Positions 58,156 through 64,000 of a DNA stretch of 64,000 nt are shown piece by piece. The DNA comes from Margaritifera margaritifera (lineage: Eukaryota; Mollusca; Bivalvia; Unionida; Margaritiferidae). Position 1 is the first letter of the stretch; every line of letters begins with the position of its first letter. Under the pieces are notes generated by a model. It ran no database searches. It was not told where the DNA came from and saw only the letters and a program-made list of their open reading frames with translations. The stretch is from positions 6,368,501-6,432,500 of the forward strand of contig JAQPZY010001695.1 of the NCBI GenBank assembly GCA_029931535.1, in the 5' to 3' direction. The translations under genes were made by a program, and so were the position numbers.

Positions 58156-58274
58156 TGCTCTCTCCATTTACTTCCTCTTCCTCTTATTCTTTCCCTTCTT
58201 TATCTTCTTCAAGAATTTGAATTAAATCTGAAATTGGTTTTGGTTTAGTGCTGTTAACAGCACTTATTTATGAC

Positions 58275-58440
58275 ATTTGATTTTAGACACAGAATTATGT
58301 AGTTTGTGGTCATTAAACACAGAAATATGTAGTTTATGCTCATTAAACACAGAATTATGTAGTTTATGCTCATTAAACACACAATTATGTAGTTTATGCT
58401 CATTAAACAAAGAATTATGTAGTTTATGCTCATTAAACAA
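58275..58440. repeat. 30-bp tandem repeat, about 5-6 copies
   Basis: Core cagaattatgtagtttatgc followed by tcattaaaca. Confidence 0.92.
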
Positions 58441-58499
58441 TGTTGGTAAGTATTTACAAGCCCAGAAATAGATAATTTTACCAGTGAATCAAAAATTAA

Positions 58500-58695
58500 A
58501 TACAGAATGAACACAAATGGAATGTAAATGAATGCAAATGTAATGCAGAATGAATGCAAATGGAATACAGAATGAATGCAAATGGAATGCAGAATGAGCA
58601 CAAATGGAATGTAGAATGAATGCAAATGGAATGCAGAATGAATGCAAATGGAATGCAGAATGAATGCAAATGGAATGCAGAATGAATGCAATGCA
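58500..58695. repeat. 22-bp tandem repeat, about 9 copies
   Basis: Core atgaatgcaaatggaatgca. A related shorter pattern (atgcaaatggaatgcaaa) occurs again at 59380-59480, 700 bases away, on the far side of a MITE. Confidence 0.93.
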
Positions 58696-58879
58696 ATGGA
58701 CATTTGTACACCCCTTACAAGCCTTGACATTGTTCTTGTCAAAACAGACATCAAAAACAACCGTTATTGATGTTATGACATCATAACTGGTGGTTGTATC
58801 TAAACAAAATAAAATAAGAAATAAAATTTGCAGATAAATACTCAGCAGCTATATTGTAAAATTGTTACAATTGCAGTTA

Positions 58880-59096
58880 CCGTATATACTCCTGTATAAG
58901 CTAATACCAACTGCAAACTGCATAGACCCAGATCTGCTGTCACATAATGCGCCAGCAGATCTGGGTCTATGCAGTTTGTAAGGACTAATCAGTAGAACAA
59001 ACAACATAGACCCTGATCTGCCAGTGCATTATGTGGCAGCAGATCAGGGTCTATGTTGTTTGCATTTGGACCTGACTTATACGTGAGCATATACGG
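58880..59096 (+). mobile_element. Double-hairpin MITE, copy 9 (best-preserved)
   Basis: TA on both sides. Termini ccgtatatactcctgtataa and cttatacgtgagcatatacgg form a roughly 21-bp inverted repeat with few mismatches. Both internal stems are near-perfect: catagacccagatctg and catagaccctgatctg, each with its complement. Use as the reference copy. Confidence 0.93.
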
Positions 59097-59379
59097 TATA
59101 TTTTAACTTGATCATAAATTCAGTGCTGTTTTTTGGATTTTATGTATTTGCTGTCTCATCAAATCACTGTTAATAAGACAAGATATGAAAGCTATAATAA
59201 TTCTATCCCTTTAACACTCTCAAAATGGAAAACCCAGCTTTGGTAAATGCATTTCCATTTCATTCCAAGCAAAAGATGATGAAAGGAAAATGATGGATGA
59301 AAGCAATGAATGCAAAATCTGAATGCAATTCAGAGAGCTAAAAATGAGATGATAGATGAAAAGCAAACGTGAATAAAGT

Positions 59380-59485
59380 GCAGATACAATGCAAACACAA
59401 TGCAAATGGCATGCAAATGGAATGCAAATAGAATCAAATGGGATGCAAATGGAATGCAAACACAAATGAAATGCAAGCAAAATGC
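59380..59485. repeat. Degenerate atgcaaatgga repeat
   Basis: Short imperfect repeats of atgcaaatggaatgcaaa, related to the array at 58500-58695. Confidence 0.8.
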
Positions 59486-60746
59486 AGATTTGGTAAATTT
59501 ACCCATTTTTCAGGATCTGTGCTGGTATATATATTGTAACGTACTACCATCCAATTCGTGCCAGGTCAGGATGGATGGATGGAAGATAGGAAGGATGATT
59601 GGATGGATTGACAAGGGAGATATTTACTGGAGCAATTTTACTAATAAAATTTATCAAAAGAGCAAGGCAAGATTCAGTTGGTTTTTTAATCTGTGAAACA
59701 GCTTATTCCCTGTACTTCACCCTAAACGTACAAGGCAAACTATACCTTTCTTGTATCTTCACAGTCAAAGTTAAATATTTCCGATATAAAGGAATTTGTC
59801 AATTTCTCTTTTTCAGATTATCTGGCAATCTTCAGTAAAAATTTTGCATATTGAGTTCATTTTCTTTGTAAATCTTAATTTTTCCATTTTTTGCAAATCT
59901 ATTTACCAGTACTTGTACCATATACAGTGAAACCCCTCAAAACTGAACTGGAATCCCCTCAAGATATAAATATTTGGGGGATCCCAAATTTTTCTTCTTT
60001 AATATCATCATTTTTTCCCCCAGAAAACTGAAAGCCCTCAACTCTGAAAACCGAAACAAATTTTGATCCAAAATTTCAATTTTACACCAAAAGAACTCCA
60101 TAAAACCTGAAGTCACTTAAAACATGGAAATATATTTTAGCTGCTAAATTCCTGACACATACTGAACTAGATTATTTATGGTTAGCAAACACTTTAGTAA
60201 GCTTATCAGGGAGGATATACCCCAAGGGTATTCAAGGTTAAAACGATAATTGACACTGCTGACACAGAGTAGGGCTAACAATAGGCTGATCTGAAGCTTC
60301 TGCACAATGAAAAAGAGCCAGCTTTTAAGGTAAATTATTAATAACTAAATGCTTGTAGATAAGTCATTTAAAAAAGATTATGTTTATCTGCTTATTATGC
60401 TTTTCTTTGGTATAAATGATCAATATAATGTTTTTTGGCTTGTTTTTAAATTAAATATCAGAACTTTTGATGCTTTGCCAATGGAGACCAACAAAACAGT
60501 AATCTAAAAGTCAGATTTACCCAATTGATTTCTCAAAAGAGAAAAATCATTACATGCATGCATTTAAGTAGCCATGACTGTCATTTGTCTTCACTCATAA
60601 GTCAAGATGTCAGAACGACCAGCTAAGCATTGAAGGATTGAATTATCCTTACAGGATAAAATTAGTCTGATCAAAGAGTATGAATCTGTGCCGAAATCTA
60701 CGTTGAAGAAACTAGATGAAAAATTTGGCATATGAATATTATATAC
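59486..60746. other. Last intron, unassigned
   Basis: A GGAT-type short repeat at 59570-59610, then A+T-rich sequence. No kinase-domain coding (no GxGxxG, HRD or DFG-like codon string) seen. Confidence 0.55.
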
Positions 60747-62228
60747 CTGCTCTATTCTCAGACAGTGTTGGGGGGTTTTGGGAACTCAAAAAGTGTGTTT
60801 TGAGGTCCCAAGGGGTTCAGTGCATGTGACCTAAAAAAGTGAGGTCCAATTGCGAATAAGTTATCTTTTCATATAAGACTATATAAAATTACTGGAAATT
60901 AAAATCTGATAAGAAAAATAAAACATATCTGTTTTCTTTGGAGCATTTAAAATACAGGTACTTAAAAACCAAAAATAGTTGGTAGACTTAGCATTGTCCA
61001 ATATCATCACCACAGATATGCACACTCATGTGCCCACACTCCCACACTCACACACTCACATAAACAACACAAGCACACTGACATTAAATATTTAAAAAAA
61101 AACAACAAATACCAAGTTTCTGTCTTTAAATTTCATTGGGAAGTGGAATATTTTCTTAATTGGATGCAGTGTTTGCTGCTCTCAATAGTTCAATGTGTGT
61201 GTGTGTGTGTGTGTATGTAGAGGGGTTTGAAGGTAATACAAATGTCATTTGTTTTCATCTTTGTGCTTATTTGAGACTGGATGGTACTGTTGTTCAAACT
61301 TCCCTGAACATCTTGTTGAATTTTTCTCAGCATAGAAAGTGATCTTTCTGCATCTGCATTGCTGTGAGGGAGTGGCAAACATACTGGGTGGTGTTGGTAT
61401 GTCAGTGGATGTCATATACTCTTTAATGACTACTATTGATATGGTTTTTGCAGTGTCTGCAAAAAATAAAATGTTCCCCCTTGCTGCTGCACTTTACAAA
61501 GTCAAACTTCATCCAGGAGTTCTGAAATTTAGTTTTGCATGACTTTGCTTGTTTTGCAGATGGCTCATCTTCTACTAAATCATAGCTGCATTTTGACATT
61601 TTGCCTTAAAGAATGAATCACACTTGTACACTATTCTGACTACCGAAATAATCGTGTTTTGCATTTTATATATGGAGTAAAATCCGACTTCAAAGAAATG
61701 TTGCCGCTGATCACAAATTTGCCAGTAATTTTTAATAATGATGGCTTAAACATTCCCATTCAAGGCAATGATGTGTAATAACTTTTGTTCTTCAACATGC
61801 ATCTCTATGATTCTACCTAACTCAAACAAATTGGGTTGTTCCACTTAGTGTACTTTACCTATGCAAATTAGCCTAATGGGCTCTCCCACAGCAATGTTCA
61901 AAGAACTTGAATTAGCATCATCCTAGTTTATTCTCAGCCAGTTAAGTAATCTGTGAAATGATGGTTACTTATCTCTGACTGCTGTACCTTTTAATTGACT
62001 CTATGATAATCAGCTGTATAAACTGCCCCAAGGATAGTTTTACATGAGCTCTGAGCAGGACTGTTTAATGTTTATATAGACTACATGCTTTGGACATGTA
62101 TAGTGGTGGTCAAAATATGTGTTTTCTTTTTCTTTTCTAAGATGATTGAAAATACACAACCATATCAGGGGGTGGGGGGAAGTAAAAAATAATGTTTTTC
62201 ACGTGACATGTCATGTTATGGCAGGTAT
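60747..62228 (-). mobile_element. hAT-derived element, copy C
   Basis: Ends tacctgctct (left) and atggcaggta (right) are inverted. Internal order matches copy B read on the - strand (for example gctaagtctaccaactattt and gatgcatgtt). Keeps a transposase C-terminal remnant. Target duplication not resolved. Confidence 0.72.
61190..61378 (-). pseudogene. hAT transposase dimerisation-domain remnant (copy C)
   Basis: Reads LPHSNADAERSLSMLRKIQQ then DVQGSLNNSTIQSQ and TKMKTNDICITF, then a CA-repeat tail. The hAT motif is intact here but the rest of the transposase is absent. A possible ORF of about 60 codons has no start context of its own. Confidence 0.8.
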
Positions 62229-62991
62229 GACATCATGAATTATACAGAGTGTTTAAATCTAATGAATTATCATTCATAATTCCAATCGACTTATAGTAAA
62301 GTTATAAAAGTATCTAATTTCTTAAATGTTTCTTGAGACAAGGACTGTATTTATGAGGAACTGTATTTATTCACATAACCAGGTGTGATTTTTGGAAGAA
62401 ACATACGTTGTTCAGCTAATTTTTCATTAAATGTTAAAAAACAAGTTACAGTGAGCAACAGACTAAAATACAACTGTCACTACAATATAACAATGAAATA
62501 TCATATATCCATATGATATCATTTGAATAAAACATCTTCAAAACTACTTAATATCATCAGTTCTACAGAGAATACAAATTTATTAGCCTGAATCAACAAT
62601 TTTACTTAAACAACTTTCATTCAAATTTCTAGCACACGCAAACTGCAAAGATTGCGGTAACATAGTACAGCAGTAGACTGTAGAGTCAAGTATGACCCTA
62701 AATGAGGTCAAATGCTAAGACGTACCAACACACCATTTTTGAAACAATCAAAAATACATTATTATTCAAGACAAAACATGATGACATTAAACAAATATAA
62801 CAGTTCTGGATTGCAGAAAGTGTAATAATGTGGTCCAACAACTAGAAAAGATGAGATTCTTGTATTTATGTAGATATCAGTGACATTATCATAGGCTTTG
62901 CAATTCCTGTTCATGTACATGTGATTTCCAATGCATAATGATAGATAGGTTACATTTTATCAATGACAAAGTGACACATTACTATATATAT

Positions 62992-63052
62992 TATATTATA
63001 TTATATTATATTATATTATATTATATTATATTATATTATATTATATTATATA
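62992..63052. repeat. (TATAT)n-type pentanucleotide run
   Basis: About 11 copies of atatt in a pure A/T stretch. Confidence 0.95.
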
Positions 63053-63167
63053 TACACATCTCCCTCGATAACTAGTGCACAATGGGGTCAAGAAACATAG
63101 ACCACACTATAAGCAAGGGTGCAAGTTACCAAGGGACCTCTAAAACAATAAAGAAAGGGATGCCATC

Positions 63168-63312
63168 CACACTGGACATTGAGAAAACCTGGGGGGGGGG
63201 GGATAACGGGCTGTTCAGTGTCCTCTGGACATCAAGAAAACCTGGGGGGGGGGGGTAACGGGCTGTTCAGTGTCCTCTGGACATCGAGAAAACCTGGGGG
63301 GGGGGGGTAATG
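63168..63312. repeat. About 62-bp repeat, 3 copies, each with a 12-G run
   Basis: Units contain gagaaaacctgggggggggg (a run of 12 G in each) then taacgggctgttcagtgtcc. The three G-runs lie 60-63 bases apart. Confidence 0.92.
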
Positions 63313-64000
63313 GGGCTGTTCAATGGCTGAATACTCGTTTTATGTTTTATAATCGCATTGGGAATAATAATTGTGTCAATAAAGACCTTTTTCTAATGAA
63401 GTTGTTTGTTTTTTTGTATAATAAATTACCTTTATTTTCAAGATACCCAACCTCTGAAAGATTGTTAACACCATTATTTAAAGAGGTTTCAACAAACATC
63501 ACATGTACGTGAACACATTGTGTATTACATCACTGCTTTTTGTGGTTGTTCATTCACAACAAAACAAGATTCCTTTTCTTACAAAAACTAGGACATGTAT
63601 TTCATGAAACAACCATCAACATCAAAACTTGATTTTTCTTTTATTGTTCTATTCAGTAAAATATTGATGCCATGATTTCATTGCAAGTAATAGTGAAACT
63701 AATTCTCATCCATGAGGAAATCTCTGGGTGCTAATTCAGGAATTTTAAGTTCAGTACAAACTCTGGAACTTGATTCTCCATAATAAACTATATCTGTGAA
63801 ACAAAGCTTTTTATTCACCAAGTACTCATTTCGCTTGGTTGCCTTGCTATCTTTGATCACATTTGTGAATGAGTAGGTTAATTAAGGTAGTTTAATTATA
63901 TTACTTGCATAATTAATAATATTTATAACAGTGTTTGATTAGTTGAAATGAGTTGACCTGACACATGACTGTGACCACTACCTCTTATGCAGGTAGGGTT

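Larger units (their letters stand above)
62229..64000. other. Last intron to window edge
   Basis: Apart from the two repeats listed, nothing recognised. A cttatgcag at 63985-63993 resembles an acceptor, but only 7 bases follow and they cannot be judged. Confidence 0.5.

Noticed and set aside
59931..60822. DNA transposon bounded by cagtgaaacccc and ggggttcagtg
   Set aside because: The right-hand motif lies inside hAT copy C, where copy B has homologous sequence, so the apparent inverted pair is a coincidence.
63985..64000. Next LRRK exon after cttatgcag
   Set aside because: Only 7 bases follow, and V-G does not match the expected start of the kinase-proximal exon.

Overview
The window looks like an AT-rich, repeat-dense invertebrate chromosome segment. 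It is probably from a lophotrochozoan such as a mollusc. The organism call is an inference from the large repeat-filled introns, degenerate DIRS, hAT and LINE copies, tRNA-derived SINEs and many 20-63 bp minisatellites. No species can be named from the sequence alone.

One host gene can be supported. Fifteen + strand exons between 4124 and 55673 join in frame, with matching GT/AG sites and phases, into 545 codons. They encode the Roc GTPase and the whole COR domain of a leucine-rich-repeat kinase (LRRK family). The P-loop (GYGGRGKT), switch II (DFAGQ) and THLD motif are intact. The end of COR carries a CPxC...CPxH pattern that I know from LRRK1 and not from LRRK2, while much of Roc-COR reads LRRK2-like. 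The leucine-rich repeats must lie upstream of the window. The kinase and WD40 exons lie downstream, because the last intron runs off the right edge (over 8.3 kb).

Layout. 1-4123 is upstream intron with a small hAT MITE (444-596), an internally deleted hAT element on the - strand (about 704-2336) and an old dispersed repeat. Intron 1 (4267-15570) holds four large minisatellites, a SINE fragment, a degenerate DIRS-like retroelement (about 9927-11580) and a second, decayed hAT element (about 12037-14114). Introns 2-4 (15698-28425) hold more minisatellites, a hAT-derived element split by a SINE, and a longer DIRS-like relic (about 24300-27730). Intron 6 contains two very large arrays (49 bp x 39 and 63 bp x about 39). 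Introns 8-14 contain further arrays, a LINE relic (43975-45140), a SINE, and most copies of a TA-flanked double-hairpin MITE. That MITE has nine copies in the window. The last intron carries two related hAT elements on opposite strands.

Tandem arrays make up very roughly a quarter of the window. The most unusual one is a 28-bp array at 27725-28012. Each of its eight intact units contains CAGGTAAGTAT, the full 11-nt complement of the U1 snRNA 5' end, in the sense orientation of the host gene. I found no wholly new protein system. The points worth following up are this array, the double-hairpin MITE and its closeness to splice sites, minisatellites that appear to start inside transposon sequence, and the mixed LRRK1/LRRK2 character of the gene.
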